Shown here: piece by piece, positions 53,781 to 63,399 of the stretch
How positions within the stretch are numbered: position 1 is the first letter of the stretch
How the letters are laid out: each line of letters starts with the position of its first letter
Assembly (NCBI RefSeq): GCF_045290345.1
Contig: NZ_CP155447.1
Location: 6,448,001 to 6,512,000 of the forward strand
DNA from: Singulisphaera sp045290345
GTDB taxonomy: Bacteria; Planctomycetota; Planctomycetia; Isosphaerales; Isosphaeraceae
DNA: 64,000 nt
Direction: 5' to 3'
Translations under genes and position numbers: made by a program
Notes under the pieces: model-generated
The model's input: only the letters and a program-made list of their open reading frames with translations
The model's database searches: none
What the model was told of the DNA's origin: nothing

Positions 53781-56531
53781 TCAGATGTCGGCCGCGATTT
53801 GCTCAGGAGAGGTATTGGAAGCCTCTTGCCCCCGTCCAGCCCGAGCGTCCGAGAAGGATTCCTCGGCGATCCGCTTGATCGCGCGGAGGTCGAGCTTGCC
53901 GGTCCCGAGGACGGGCAAGGCATTCACCTTGATGAAGCGGTCGCGGCGGGGGGTGAAGAGGTTGGGCAGTCCCGCGGCCGACACTCCCTCAAGGGCTTGC
54001 TGGACCCCTCGGTCGTCGAGGGTGTGCAGCACGGCGAGGGCCTCCCCTTTTTTCTCGTCGCCAACCGCCGTCACGGCGAACACCTGGGAGTCGGCCCCGA
54101 TCGCTTCATGCAAGGCCTCCTCGACGCGTCCGTGAGGGACCATCTCGCCGCCGATCTTCGAGAACCGCGACAGCCGCCCGGTCACCTTGAGGAAGCCATC
54201 CTCGTCCATCAGGCCGAGGTCGCCGGTGACATACCAGCCGTCGCGCATGACGGCCGCAGTCAGGTCGGGGCGGTTGAGATAGCCCTGCATGACGTTCGGC
54301 CCTCTGACGAGCAGCATCCCCTCGTTCCCCGGCTCGACCGGTTCGCCCGTCGCAAGGTCAACGACCCGGACTGAAACGCCCGGCAACGGATGCCCGGCGA
54401 AGCCACGGCGCGAGCCAGGTTGGAAGAACCCAGGAGCCCGGTAGTCGAGCGTGCTGATGGCGACAACGGGAGAGCACTCGGTCATGCCGTAGCCTTCGAG
54501 CGGCCTGATTCCGAACGTATCCTCGAACGCCGTGGCGAGTCCCTCCGGCAACTTCTCCGCGCCTGCGATCACGAGCCGGAGTGAGCCGAACTGGGCCGGT
54601 GCGCACCGCCTGATGTAGAGCTGAAGGAAGGTCGGCGTCGCGAGTAAGATCGTCGCCCGATAGCGTTCCACCAGCGCGGAGATCGTCGCCGCATCGAGCG
54701 GGTTGGCGTGAAAGACGGTCCCCATCCCGTAGTTGCCGGCGAGCCAGAGCGAGGTGTACCCGAATGAGTGGAATAAGGGCAAGATCCCGAGCACCCGGTC
54801 CGCCGGCTGGACCCGGAAGATCTGGGTGATCGCTTCCACATTGGAGTCGATGTTGAAGTGAGAGAGCACCACCCCCTTCGGTTCTCCCGTACTCCCGCTG
54901 CTGAAGATGATCGTGGCCGGGTCGTCCACAGTCGGCGGCACGACGGCTCCCGCGATCCGCTCCAGCACACGCACCGGGGCCACCCAGGCCAGTGCAAGCG
55001 ATTTCAGCCGGTCCTTGGTCGTGATCTCCGCGCTGAGGTCTTCGAGCCAGATCGGCGTGACCCCGCCGGGCAGCTCGAGCTTGGCCTTCTCGAGGAAGGC
55101 TCGGCTGGTCACGATGGTCTGCAGCCCGGCCTGCTTCACCACCGACTCCATCCCGGCCTTACCCGCGGTGAAGTTGAGGTTCACGGAGACCCGTCCGGCG
55201 AGTGATGCCGCCAGGTTGACCAGGGCCGCCGCGACGCTCGACGGCAGGAGGATGCCGACGTGCGGTTGCCCCTCCCAGCTCGGCCGCAACGCACGGGCCA
55301 GGGCGATCGCGCCGGCCAGGGCTCCGATTCCGGAGACGCGCGGACGCAACGCGTCGGCGAAGGCGAGCCGGCCGGGATGCCGCCGGGCGCGGCGGACGAA
55401 CGAATGGTGCAACGGCCGGCGGTCGACCTTACGATGGGCCCACGCCTCCTGATCGAGGTCGTGAATCTCCTGGCGGAGCGTGGGAAGCGGCGTGTCAGCC
55501 GGCAGCGGCGTGCCGAACGAGACGGTCACGGGCAAGAGGATGCGCTCGGGCAAGGTATGGGAGTGGACCGGGCTCAAGAGACTCGCGGTGGCGCGATCGA
55601 GGTGGACCGGAATAATCGGGGTGGTCCGCCCCTTGAGGATCCGTTGCATCCCGCGCTGAAACGGCAGGAGCAGGCCCGTGCGCGTGATCTGTCCCTCGGG
55701 AAAGACGCAGACGAGCTGCCCCGCGTCGAGACAGCGGCCCGCCTCGCGAAACGCCTGGAGGATCTGCTTGGGCCCCCCTGCCCCCGAGATCGGGATCGCA
55801 CGCATCGCCCGGAGGATGAATCCGGTGATCGGGTGGCGGAAGTATTCGGCGTAGACGACGAACCGGACCGGCCGGTCGATACTGGCGATGATGAACAGGC
55901 CGTCGGCGAACGAGACGTGATTGGGGGTCAAGAGCGCCCCTCCCTTCAGCGGCACGTGCTCGCGACCGATGACCTTCACACGGTAGAGGGTCGCCGCCAG
56001 GATCAGGAGCACGAACCGGAGGAAAGCGTCGGGCATGAGCCAGAGCGCCCAGAGCGAGCTGATGGCCAGGGCGACCGACGCCCCCAGGAACGTCCCTCGC
56101 GCGGTGATGCCGAGATCCGCCAGTTCCCAGGCCAAAGCAGTGCCCAGGATCATCCCTCCATAGACCAGGACGTTCGCCAGCGAGATCACCGCGCCTCGCC
56201 CTTCCGCCGGCGCTCGCCACTGGAGCAACGCGTTGAGCGGCACGAAGAGGAGGCCGCAGAAGAGGCCATTGAGAGCCATCAAGACCAGGGTACCCGCCAG
56301 CCCCGGCATGATCGTCCCGAACGTCAGCGTGGTCGCAGTCAGCCCCAACGCTCCGAGCGGCAGCAAGCCGTACTCGACCTTCGCCGCCGAGATTTTGCCC
56401 GCCAGGACCGATCCGATCCCGATCCCAATCCCGACCATCGCCATCGGCAGGCTCGCGATCGAGTCATCCAGCTCAGGATTTTCTTCGAGTAGGTCAGAAC
56501 CGGGGCGGGAATCAGACAGGCGAGCGACCAC
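53781..56531 (-). CDS. Aas-like acyltransferase/acyl-ACP synthetase, C-terminal part of a split gene
   Basis: This frame holds the last MFS helices, a PlsC-type acyltransferase and an AMP-forming ligase. The first residues up to ELDDSIASLPMAMVGIGIGI complete the MFS domain begun in the next frame (see 56480-57316). The acyltransferase has the H-x4-D motif in TPNHVSFADG and VCVFPEGQITRTG. The ligase has the P-loop IIFSSGSTGEPKGVVLSH, EGYGMTECSPVVAIS and YVTGDLGLMDEDGFLKVTGR, with Lys in GTGKLDLRAIKR. Fused proteins of this type (2-acyl-GPE acyltransferase/acyl-ACP synthetase) recycle lysophospholipids. The split is likely one frameshift. The 356 bases before the porin start (53425-53780) contain no gene. 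Confidence 0.8.
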   Translation of the reverse strand: MVARLSDSRPGSDLLEENPELDDSIASLPMAMVGIGIGIGSVLAGKISAAKVEYGLLPLGALGLTATTLTFGTIMPGLAGTLVLMALNGLFCGLLFVPLNALLQWRAPAEGRGAVISLANVLVYGGMILGTALAWELADLGITARGTFLGASVALAISSLWALWLMPDAFLRFVLLILAATLYRVKVIGREHVPLKGGALLTPNHVSFADGLFIIASIDRPVRFVVYAEYFRHPITGFILRAMRAIPISGAGGPKQILQAFREAGRCLDAGQLVCVFPEGQITRTGLLLPFQRGMQRILKGRTTPIIPVHLDRATASLLSPVHSHTLPERILLPVTVSFGTPLPADTPLPTLRQEIHDLDQEAWAHRKVDRRPLHHSFVRRARRHPGRLAFADALRPRVSGIGALAGAIALARALRPSWEGQPHVGILLPSSVAAALVNLAASLAGRVSVNLNFTAGKAGMESVVKQAGLQTIVTSRAFLEKAKLELPGGVTPIWLEDLSAEITTKDRLKSLALAWVAPVRVLERIAGAVVPPTVDDPATIIFSSGSTGEPKGVVLSHFNIDSNVEAITQIFRVQPADRVLGILPLFHSFGYTSLWLAGNYGMGTVFHANPLDAATISALVERYRATILLATPTFLQLYIRRCAPAQFGSLRLVIAGAEKLPEGLATAFEDTFGIRPLEGYGMTECSPVVAISTLDYRAPGFFQPGSRRGFAGHPLPGVSVRVVDLATGEPVEPGNEGMLLVRGPNVMQGYLNRPDLTAAVMRDGWYVTGDLGLMDEDGFLKVTGRLSRFSKIGGEMVPHGRVEEALHEAIGADSQVFAVTAVGDEKKGEALAVLHTLDDRGVQQALEGVSAAGLPNLFTPRRDRFIKVNALPVLGTGKLDLRAIKRIAEESFSDARAGRGQEASNTSPEQIAADI

Positions 56532-57316
56532 ACTAAAAATTGGCCGGAGATCGCCAGCCGGAGAATGCGATCCGCTCGGATCGCGGACCAGCCCAGTTGG
56601 ATGGTCGCCACAATCCCCCCCTCAGACCGCGCGGCCGGGACCCGCGGTATCGAGAGGGCCGCGACCAGGCCCACGGCCGACAGGACCGTCAGCACCAGGC
56701 CCGCGAGCCAGGGGCGGCCACTGAACAGGCCGAGCAGGCCGCCGCCCCCCACGATCCCCGCGATGATCGCGACGTTGCTCCAAAGTTCGAGGAAGCCGTT
56801 CCCCCTCGAGAGCTTTTCGTGCGGCAGGATTTCGGGAAGGATGCCATACTTCGCGGGACTGAAAAGTGCGGCCTGCAGGCCCAAAAACATCAAAACAACC
56901 ATCCCCAAGCGGGCTGAGGTTGGATAGCGATAAAGAATCAGGGTGCCGACGACCATCAGCGTCAGCTCGAACGTCTTCATGGCGAGGATCACCGATCGCT
57001 TGCTCACCCGGTCCGACAGCGCCCCGGCCGGAAGTGAGAACAGCATCGACGGCAAGAGCAGGGCCATCTGGGCCAGGGCCGCTTCCCGCTGCCCCGCTTC
57101 GACGGTGACCGCCGCACTAATCGCCAGCAGAGTGACGACCTGCTTCCAGGCGTTGTCGTTGAACGCGCCGAGAAACTGCGTGATCAAGAGCCCGCGCAAC
57201 GGATGCCCGCTCGCACGACCCGGCCCAAGCTCGGAGATCGGTTCCTCCTTGCCCACGATAGGTGCTCCCCTTAGAGGATCAAACTCATTTTTCTCGAAGG
57301 AGGAGAATTCAGCCAC
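56480..57316 (-). CDS. Aas-like protein, N-terminal MFS (LplT-like) part, cut by a frameshift
   Basis: The first about 280 residues of the fusion: LLITQFLGAFNDNAWKQVVT starts an LplT-like lysophospholipid flippase, followed by FSLPAGALSDRVSKRSVIL, LQAALFSPAKYGILPEILP and FLELWSNVAIIAG. After VLTYSKKIL this frame turns to basic nonsense and stops at 56339, while the next frame continues with ELDDSIAS. One missing base near 56475-56482 explains it. GTG 57316 is chosen because GAGGGAGG lies 8 bases upstream; an earlier GTG at 57367 lacks a site. Joined, the protein would be about 1,190 residues. Either a true frameshift mutation or a sequencing indel. Confidence 0.75.
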
Positions 57317-57575
57317 GGCCGATCCCTCCCTCAAGGAAGCTGCCCGCACCTCGGCAATTCGTGCCACCGGCCCAGGAAGAAGGGGCCAGAGTAGCCCCGC
57401 TCGACCTGTAGTGCAACGTCGTTCGATCGCTCACAAGCGGACCGAAATCAACATGACAACCGGATCGATCCCCCACTTTCGGCCGCTGGAGGCGCGAGAG
57501 CGGGCGATCGGACAAGAGGACCAGCCTCACCGCAACGGCCGTCGATCCGCGGCCAAGGAGCCCGACGCGTTCGTC

Positions 57576-57875
57576 TCAAATACGATCACCTGGCGAACTG
57601 TCAGGCTGATCACCACGACCCACCAATTGGTAAAACTGAGCCATCGCCTCGGCGATCTCTTGCGCCATGCGATACCGGTCCGGGTCAATCAACGTGGTCG
57701 GGTGAGCGGCGATGTATTCTTCCCAGTTTGCGGACAAAAGATAGGCACGGTCGAGGAGCTCATGGTAGCCGAAGCTCCCTGGACCGAAACGCCGCTCGAT
57801 GGTTTCTCCCTCCGACCAGGCAAGTCCGTCCTGGGCTTCGGCAAGACGGCTCTGACGTTCGGCCTCGAGATCCAT
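57576..57875 (-). CDS. Conserved-looking 99-residue hypothetical protein
   Basis: ATG 57875 follows GGAGGG at a good distance, so the start is well supported. The sequence includes LAWSEGETIERRFGPGSFGY, HELLDRAYLLSANWEEYIAA, HPTTLIDPDRYRMAQEIAEA and MAQFYQLVGRGDQ; it is mostly helical and acidic. No membrane segment or signal. The family is not recognised. It lies between the amidohydrolase and the Aas-like gene on the same strand, with 144 and 259 bases of gap. Confidence 0.65.
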   Translation of the reverse strand: MDLEAERQSRLAEAQDGLAWSEGETIERRFGPGSFGYHELLDRAYLLSANWEEYIAAHPTTLIDPDRYRMAQEIAEAMAQFYQLVGRGDQPDSSPGDRI

Positions 57876-57919
57876 GACTCCCTCCAGAAGAAATTGGGAC
57901 GACCTGGATCAAACGACCG

Positions 57920-57956
57920 CCGGGCCGGCCGTGCTACTGTGCTTCGACCGGCCCGG
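57920..57956 (-). terminator. Strong hairpin after the amidohydrolase gene
   Basis: CCGGGCCGG (57920-57928) pairs perfectly with CCGGCCCGG (57948-57956). No U-run follows on either strand. It lies downstream of the gene at 58020-58991 and before the gene starting at 57875. The left arm belongs to an 18-base sequence, GGGCCGGCCGTGCTACTG, that recurs at 6921-6938, so it may be a repeat rather than a dedicated terminator. Confidence 0.45.
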
Positions 57957-58019
57957 AATTCTATCGCGATTCTCGCCCTGGCCCCCGCGTGATCCCAAGT
58001 GGACCGGGAGCCACTCGCC

Positions 58020-58991
58020 TCATTCCGCGAGTTTCAGAAGCGTGGTGGCATTGCCGCGTTCGATCTTGGCACGAACGTCGGCGGGGAGGTCGAAGCTCGC
58101 CATGAGTTCGAATTGGGGTACCGCTTGACCGGGCTTCAGATAGTCGGTGCCAAAGAGGAGGCGATTCGCGCGACGAATGAGGAACTTTTGCCCGAACTCC
58201 TTGTCACGTGCCAATGCGTTGGAGCCGGAGCCGGCTGAGAGGTCGCCCCAGAGGTTCGAGTGAGCCTCGAAAAGACGATCGAGAGCGCCCCCAGGGAAGA
58301 CCTTTCCCTTGGGATAACCGCCAAGGTCCGCCTTCGGGAGGTTCCCCGAGATCGAGGCCCAGAACCCGGGTCCGTGACCGATGAAGTTCACGTTCGGGAA
58401 GGCCTTGAGCACGCGACCAAGGCCAGGCAAGCCCGACTCATCGGTACCGCGGATGTCATCGGAATGGAACAAAACGGGAAGCTTCAGGTCGTCGCAGACC
58501 TCATAAGCCGCCATCATCTTCGGATCGTCGATCGGCAGGCCAACCTTGTGCTCGCCGAACCCCTTCGCCCCCTGGTCGACGTATTCCTTGAGCAAATCAC
58601 GCAGCCCCGTCCGGCCGCCGCGATAACTGGTGCGAGGGTCGATGCAGCAGAACGGGACGAGCCGGTCCGGATGCGCCTTGGCGGCGGCCAGGGCCTCTTC
58701 GGTCAGGTTGAGATAGCTGGACGACTCGGGCGAAACCAAGGGGAGGACGACCGCCTTGGCCACATTATGCGCGTCCATCCACTCGAGCAGCCCCTTGGCT
58801 GTAAGGGGCGGGTCGCCATTCCAGGTTCGTCCCAAGTGGGTATGAACGTCGACGTAAGGACCACCGAGCGCAGCACTCGTCGTACGGCCGAACGTCAAGG
58901 CGAAGGGATCGAGCGTGGCCGCGGCCACGGACGCGGTTGCCACGAGAGTCTGCCGAAGAAAGCGCCGGCGACTCGTCGGATGCAGGTTCAT
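58020..58991 (-). CDS. Amidohydrolase 2 family protein with twin-arginine leader
   Basis: A 323-residue exported metal-dependent hydrolase. The leader SRRRFLRQTLVATASVAAAT is a Tat signal. The TIM-barrel metal motifs of the amidohydrolase/decarboxylase branch are YVDVHTHLGRTWNG (HxH), LPVLFHSDDIRG (His), VNFIGHGPGFWASI (His) and RLLFGTDYLKPG (Asp). ATG 58991 follows AAGGAAAA; the longer frame to 59312 lies in non-coding sequence. Substrate unknown; relatives hydrolyse lactones or decarboxylate aromatic acids. Single gene. Confidence 0.85.
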   Translation of the reverse strand: MNLHPTSRRRFLRQTLVATASVAAATLDPFALTFGRTTSAALGGPYVDVHTHLGRTWNGDPPLTAKGLLEWMDAHNVAKAVVLPLVSPESSSYLNLTEEALAAAKAHPDRLVPFCCIDPRTSYRGGRTGLRDLLKEYVDQGAKGFGEHKVGLPIDDPKMMAAYEVCDDLKLPVLFHSDDIRGTDESGLPGLGRVLKAFPNVNFIGHGPGFWASISGNLPKADLGGYPKGKVFPGGALDRLFEAHSNLWGDLSAGSGSNALARDKEFGQKFLIRRANRLLFGTDYLKPGQAVPQFELMASFDLPADVRAKIERGNATTLLKLAE

Positions 58992-59854
58992 TGTTGATTT
59001 TCCTTCAAGCAGGCAGGCGCATTCGTGGTTCTGCACGGAGATCTTCCGGCCAACCCCTCGAGCCGCCACAGTTCCGCGGTCGTTGTCGACGACCCGAGAA
59101 TAACCTCGCGGCGGCCCACTGTCTCGGGAAAATCCGTCCGAAGTCGCTCCGCGCAACGAGACAAGCCCCCTGCCCGACGACGATTCCGCGTCTCTAAGGA
59201 TGGAGATTTGAAGCGGACTGAAGCGTCCGCAAAGCGAAATCGCAACAACGGATCGGACCGCCTGCCAAGGGGTGTCCCCTGGTCGGTCGCCCCTTGCTTG
59301 ATGGAGAATCACGAAGGGGATCGTTGCGGGACCAATGTTCGATTGGCCCCAGGCGTTTTGCCAGCGTACTTAGGCGTTCCGCGAGCAGGTCGCTGGCGTC
59401 ACGAGCAAAGGCGTCAAGGTTCACAGGCCGTGGGACTGCGCATCGAGTCCAGCATGGCTGAAACGATGGCTTTCTCCCAAGGAACACCAGAGCTCAGGGA
59501 GGAGAAGATTTCCTCACCGTCTCCGTCAGCAACGCCCCGCGCAAGAATCGACCCGTGAGGCCGTCGCCACGGGTTGTCAGTTCTATCGCCTGACTCGAAT
59601 CCAGAAATTTAACCGTTTTCGATTCCAGGACTTTATACAACTGAATCATGATCAACCATAACCAAACGCGATCATGGACGTAGCAATCGCTCAGTCACGA
59701 CCTACGATTCGGCTTCGGTGGCTCCGTCACATAACTCGTTGGAATCGCCGGGAAAAACCGGGCAATATTCTTAAAATTCGACGGCACACGTTCGATTCGG
59801 GCGAGCACTGACCGCGAACGCAATGCCATCAGGGGCCAGGTCGAGTCGTCCTCG
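58992..59854. other. Long intergenic stretch, no gene seen
   Basis: About 860 bases upstream of the amidohydrolase gene with only overlapping short frames on both strands, none with motifs or ribosome sites. The part around 59570-59830 is AT-rich, consistent with promoter or degraded DNA. I see no repeat matching others in the window. Confidence 0.5.
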
Positions 59855-60052
59855 TCAGGGCCGTGGCAAGGCTCTCCTCAGGTGCGATCCGCCCGCTTTT
59901 GAGTAGCCGAGGTTCTGGGCCACTTCAAGGATCTCGCTCCAGGTCGGGAACAACCGCCCGCTCTGTTGTTGATAATCCTTGATCGCCTGCATGAACTCGT
60001 GCTCGGCTGAGGGAGAGTTGGCGGAAGAGGAGGAAAGCGACCCGGAGGCCAT
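59855..60052 (-). CDS. Small hypothetical protein (65 residues)
   Basis: ATG 60052 follows AAGGAG with a suitable gap, which makes this a supported small gene. After a Ser-rich start (SGSLSSSSANSPSAEHEF) it has a helical body MQAIKDYQQQSGRLFPTWSE, ILEVAQNLGYSKAG. Very similar short proteins occur in related planctomycetes as far as I recall, without function. The body could be a small helical DNA- or protein-binding unit. Confidence 0.6.
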   Translation of the reverse strand: MASGSLSSSSANSPSAEHEFMQAIKDYQQQSGRLFPTWSEILEVAQNLGYSKAGGSHLRRALPRP

Positions 60053-60368
60053 CTATGAAGCTCCTTCTGGCAAAAAGGCACGCGGCAGGCCACCTCGCCC
60101 GCCGGACGTCCAACGGCATCCTTCGCAACCTCGCGAAGTGACGCCTTATTAATCTTCTACTAACTTTACCTCGGTCGTCTAGGGCTGGTTTCACGACTTT
60201 TCGAATTTATTTAAACTGGCCGGATGAAGACCCGCGAATCCCGGGTCATCCAACGTCCTTTGAGTAACCGGCACGCAAGCTGCTTTTGCTAAAAAGATGA
60301 GGAACCAGGGACTCGACCGATTCCAGTTCAGACGGAGACGGAACCACCTCAAACGAGAGGAGGCCACC

Positions 60369-60686
60369 ATGCCGCGGGGTGACAAGTCGAAGTACACGGA
60401 CAAGCAAAAGCGCAAGGCCGAACATATCGAGGCGAGTTACCAGGAGCGTGGCGTTCCCGACGAAACGGCGAAAGCACGGGCCTGGGCCACTGTGAATAAG
60501 GAGTCGGGAGGAGGCAACAAGTCGGGCAGCGGTCGAGGCAAGCCCGACACGCACGTCGCCAGCATTGAAGGAGGGAAGAAAGGGGGAGCCGCGTCCGCGG
60601 CCCGAACTGCAGCCGAGCGATCGGCCTCGGCGAAAAAGGGGGCGGAAACGCGAAAGCGACGACGAGAAGCCGGAACGTCGTCGTGA
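60369..60686 (+). CDS. Small basic protein, plasmid-stabilisation/ChaB-like family
   Basis: A 105-residue, very Lys/Arg/Gly-rich protein. MPRGDKSKYTDKQKRKAEHI followed by EASYQERGVPDETAKARAWA and TVNKESGGGNKSGSGRGKPD is characteristic of a widespread small family often labelled plasmid stabilisation protein. The C-terminal half is low-complexity Ala/Lys/Arg and may bind nucleic acid. ATG 60369 follows GAGAGGAGG; a longer frame from 60297 lacks a site. The real function is not established. Confidence 0.75.
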   Translation: MPRGDKSKYTDKQKRKAEHIEASYQERGVPDETAKARAWATVNKESGGGNKSGSGRGKPDTHVASIEGGKKGGAASAARTAAERSASAKKGAETRKRRREAGTSS

Positions 60687-60855
60687 GGTGAGCCGCACCG
60701 CCTTGAAACCAGCCAGAGGCTTGAGCCGGCCCGGGTTATCGCTTCGGTTGGTTAGCAACCGGGTCGCATCGCAACACAAGTTGACGGCTCAGACCCAGGG
60801 CGGACTGTAGCGAAACTCTTGGTTTTCTGGGAGGGGGGGGACTCCACTCTCCCTG

Positions 60856-60903
60856 AAAAAAAAATCGCAACCGGAAAACCATGACGGCCTTCCGGTGCGA
60901 TTT
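60856..60903 (-). terminator. Rho-independent terminator of the hcp gene
   Basis: On the minus strand AAATCGCACCGGAA pairs with TTCCGGTTGCGATTT (one bulge), followed by a run of eight or nine T (60856-60864). It is 45 bases after the hcp stop at 60948. Confidence 0.85.
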
Positions 60904-60947
60904 CATGATGATCGACGAGCCAGCCGACGGCCCACAGACGACTTCAC

Positions 60948-61430
60948 TTAGCCGCCCGTGTTGGTCTTCATATCCCAGTGCTTCTTGCCGGCCGACTTCG
61001 TGATCCCCTTCTCGTCCTGGGCCAGGTAGTCGAGCTCGACCTTCGAGTAATTCAGGCTGATCTGGTCCATGGGGACTTCGCCCCCCTGCGATCCGCCGGT
61101 CTGGTAGCTGGAGACCAGGACGTCCGACAGCGTGACGATCATGAAATTCTGCTGGGTACCGCCGGCTTTCCGACAGGTGAGTTTCGCTTCCTTCAAGTGC
61201 TTGCCGTTGGCGCAGAAGAGGAAGAGATTGGGCGACGCCGAGTTATTCCGCATCACGAAATGGAAGTCATTCATCGAGACCTTGCCGGCACCGGCTCCGG
61301 TCCCGTGCGAGGACGCACCGAGCTGGCTCGCTCCCCAACTGAAGGATTCGATTTCGATCTCACCAGCGTGCCCCTTATCCTTGGATTCACCCTTGACATC
61401 CGTGATTTTCAGAAACATGTCGACAGCCAT
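60948..61430 (-). CDS. hcp: Hcp family type VI secretion tube protein, solitary
   Basis: A 160-residue Hcp1-family protein, the ring subunit of type VI secretion tubes or an Hcp-like secreted protein. Motifs are MFLKITDVKGESKDKGHAGE at the start, IEIESFSWGASQLGASSHGT, FHFVMRNNSASPNLFLFCAN and ISLNYSKVELDYLAQDEKG. ATG 61430 is chosen because AAGGAG lies 9 bases upstream; two Met codons just upstream (61439) are in the same frame. No other type VI genes are present in this window. A strong own terminator follows, so it is a single-gene transcript. Confidence 0.85.
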   Translation of the reverse strand: MAVDMFLKITDVKGESKDKGHAGEIEIESFSWGASQLGASSHGTGAGAGKVSMNDFHFVMRNNSASPNLFLFCANGKHLKEAKLTCRKAGGTQQNFMIVTLSDVLVSSYQTGGSQGGEVPMDQISLNYSKVELDYLAQDEKGITKSAGKKHWDMKTNTGG

Positions 61431-61878
61431 CAGCATCATCTCCTTATATTTTTGGTTTTGTCTGGCTGGTCCGACCCGCCGGACTTACTCTGACTACGCC
61501 ATCACACCAGTGCGGTGACGTGACGCACACCATATTTTATTTTTTAAGAGTCGGTCATCGGCAATCCCGGCAGTCGACGGCGGAATAATTGGGAGACGGT
61601 GTTCCAAACAGAACAGAGCGAAACGCAAAGGGCCGCCGAGCCTCCTTGAATCGTCGCCGAGAACCGAACACTTGCGTCGGGCGCACCCGCGGTGGAAACT
61701 GGCTCAACCTGGGACGAAGACCCTTGACCGCGAACGACCGAAGGGGTGGAACTGGTCGCCTTTTGGGTTCGCGGAGTGGAAACCAGGAGAATTCGCTCCC
61801 CGGAAAAAAGCCCACTCCGCACGCTCGACGAGGCGACCTCAGCGAGCGCGCGAGTTGTCGACCCCTTGGGAGCCGTCG

Positions 61879-63135
61879 ATGCAGGTACCGTTACACGGAT
61901 TGTTCCCTCGCCTTGCCTGGGCGACGTTTGCCGCGGCCTGGATGCTCGCCCTGGCGGGAGCGGCGCCCGAGGACTCTCGGATCCGCTTCAGCACCAACTT
62001 CGAGGGGGGATCGCTCGGGACGATCGAGGCGGTCAGCGAGACCGAGTTCCGTTGCCACGTGAAAGGACAGCAGGACGAGCACGGGCGGAATCGGCAAGCG
62101 AGTTGGTTCTCCTTCCGCATTGACGGAGCACGCGGCCGCGACCTCACAATTGTCATGACCGACTTCGTCGGGGAGTACAACGAAAAGCCAGGCGCCTGTC
62201 CGATGGGTCCCGAAATCATCCCGGTCTTCAGCAATGACGGAGTAAGTTGGAGCGGGATTCCCGACGTGTCGTGGGATGAGCGAACCAAGGAGGCCACCCT
62301 CCGGATCCGCCCCGAACGCAACTCAATCTGGATTGCCCACCAGCAACCCTACACGCCGCGACAGCTATCGCAATTGCTGGAACAGGTGGATCGGGCGGAT
62401 GACGCCCGGATCGAGGTGATCGGCCGGACGGCCCAGGGACGTGACCTCCACCTGGTCACCGTGACCTCGGAGGACGTTCCCGATCGTGACAAGGTGACGG
62501 TCTGGCTCCAGGCCCGGCAGCATGCCTGGGAGTCGGGGACCTCGTACGTCATGGAAGGAGCCTTGCGGTTCGTGACGTCTGACGATCCCAAGGCCCTGGC
62601 GTTGCGCAAGAAGGCGATCTTCAAGTTCACCCCGATGGTCGACCCCGACGGCTCGGCCACAGGTCAGGTCCGATTCAACGCCAACGGCTTTGACGTGAAT
62701 CGCCACTGGGACGAGGTCGACCTGCGGAGGAAGCGAGACTTGCGCCTCATGCCCGAGATCTGGTACGTCAAGAAAGCGATCAGCTCCTATGTCGATACGG
62801 GCCGGACGATCGACCTCATGGTGAATCTGCACAATACCGAAACCGGCGAGTACATCCAGACTCACGCCGGCGACGATGCCGCCCGCGCCCGGGTCGTCAA
62901 GTTCAGCGATCGGCTGATTCAGGAAACCGCCTTTCAGCCCAGCCACGGGCCGATCCTGGGCGCAAAGCAGGATGGAACGGCCAACGTGCTCCATGCCCAG
63001 AAGGGCATCCTCATCATGCTCATGGAACTGCGGATCGCCAAGGACCCACGAACGGGCAAGCCGCCAACGGCCGCCGACCGACTTGATTTCGGAACCCGGC
63101 TCATCCAGATCATGGCCGAATCGGTCATCCCCTGA
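61879..63135 (+). CDS. Exported M14 zinc carboxypeptidase-like protein
   Basis: A 418-residue exported protein with leader LPRLAWATFAAAWMLALAGA-type signal (starts MQVPLHGLFPRLAWATFAAA). The N-terminal beta domain (30-155) resembles that of cytosolic-type carboxypeptidases (FEGGSLGTIEAVSETEFRC). The M14 zinc site is ARQHAWESGTSYVMEGALRF (H-x-x-E), with the third ligand His in MVNLHNTETGEY and catalytic Glu probably in ILIMLMELRI. NANGFDVNRHWDEVD is another family motif. ATG 61879 is preferred; the frame continues upstream to 61672 without a leader. It probably removes C-terminal residues from peptides in the periplasm. Confidence 0.8.
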   Translation: MQVPLHGLFPRLAWATFAAAWMLALAGAAPEDSRIRFSTNFEGGSLGTIEAVSETEFRCHVKGQQDEHGRNRQASWFSFRIDGARGRDLTIVMTDFVGEYNEKPGACPMGPEIIPVFSNDGVSWSGIPDVSWDERTKEATLRIRPERNSIWIAHQQPYTPRQLSQLLEQVDRADDARIEVIGRTAQGRDLHLVTVTSEDVPDRDKVTVWLQARQHAWESGTSYVMEGALRFVTSDDPKALALRKKAIFKFTPMVDPDGSATGQVRFNANGFDVNRHWDEVDLRRKRDLRLMPEIWYVKKAISSYVDTGRTIDLMVNLHNTETGEYIQTHAGDDAARARVVKFSDRLIQETAFQPSHGPILGAKQDGTANVLHAQKGILIMLMELRIAKDPRTGKPPTAADRLDFGTRLIQIMAESVIP

Positions 63136-63399
63136 TCCACCGCAGACCAGAACCTCTCAAAACCCGCAAATCGCCTCATGTCCTGAACCAAACGTGCGTC
63201 GGTGCCACCCTTGGTTCCTGATGCCACGCCTGCCCCGAGAGGCAGTCCCTTGCCCTGGGCGTCGACGTGCGGTAGCTTTCCAGAGATCGCCGGTCTGACG
63301 CGATCCCCCCCCTTCTCAACTCCGTGTCTCGTCGCTGTCTCGGGCTCGAGGCGCGACGAGTACGTTCTTCTCAAAGACTCTGGATTGAGGCCCATCCTG

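Noticed and set aside
55260..56492. 410-residue plus-strand open frame
   Set aside because: Antisense to the acyltransferase/ligase gene; extremely Arg/Asp/Glu/Gln-rich, a GC-rich shadow.
57920..57956. tRNA- or small-RNA-like structure
   Set aside because: Only a simple GC hairpin; no acceptor or T-loop signature. No tRNA was recognised anywhere in the window.
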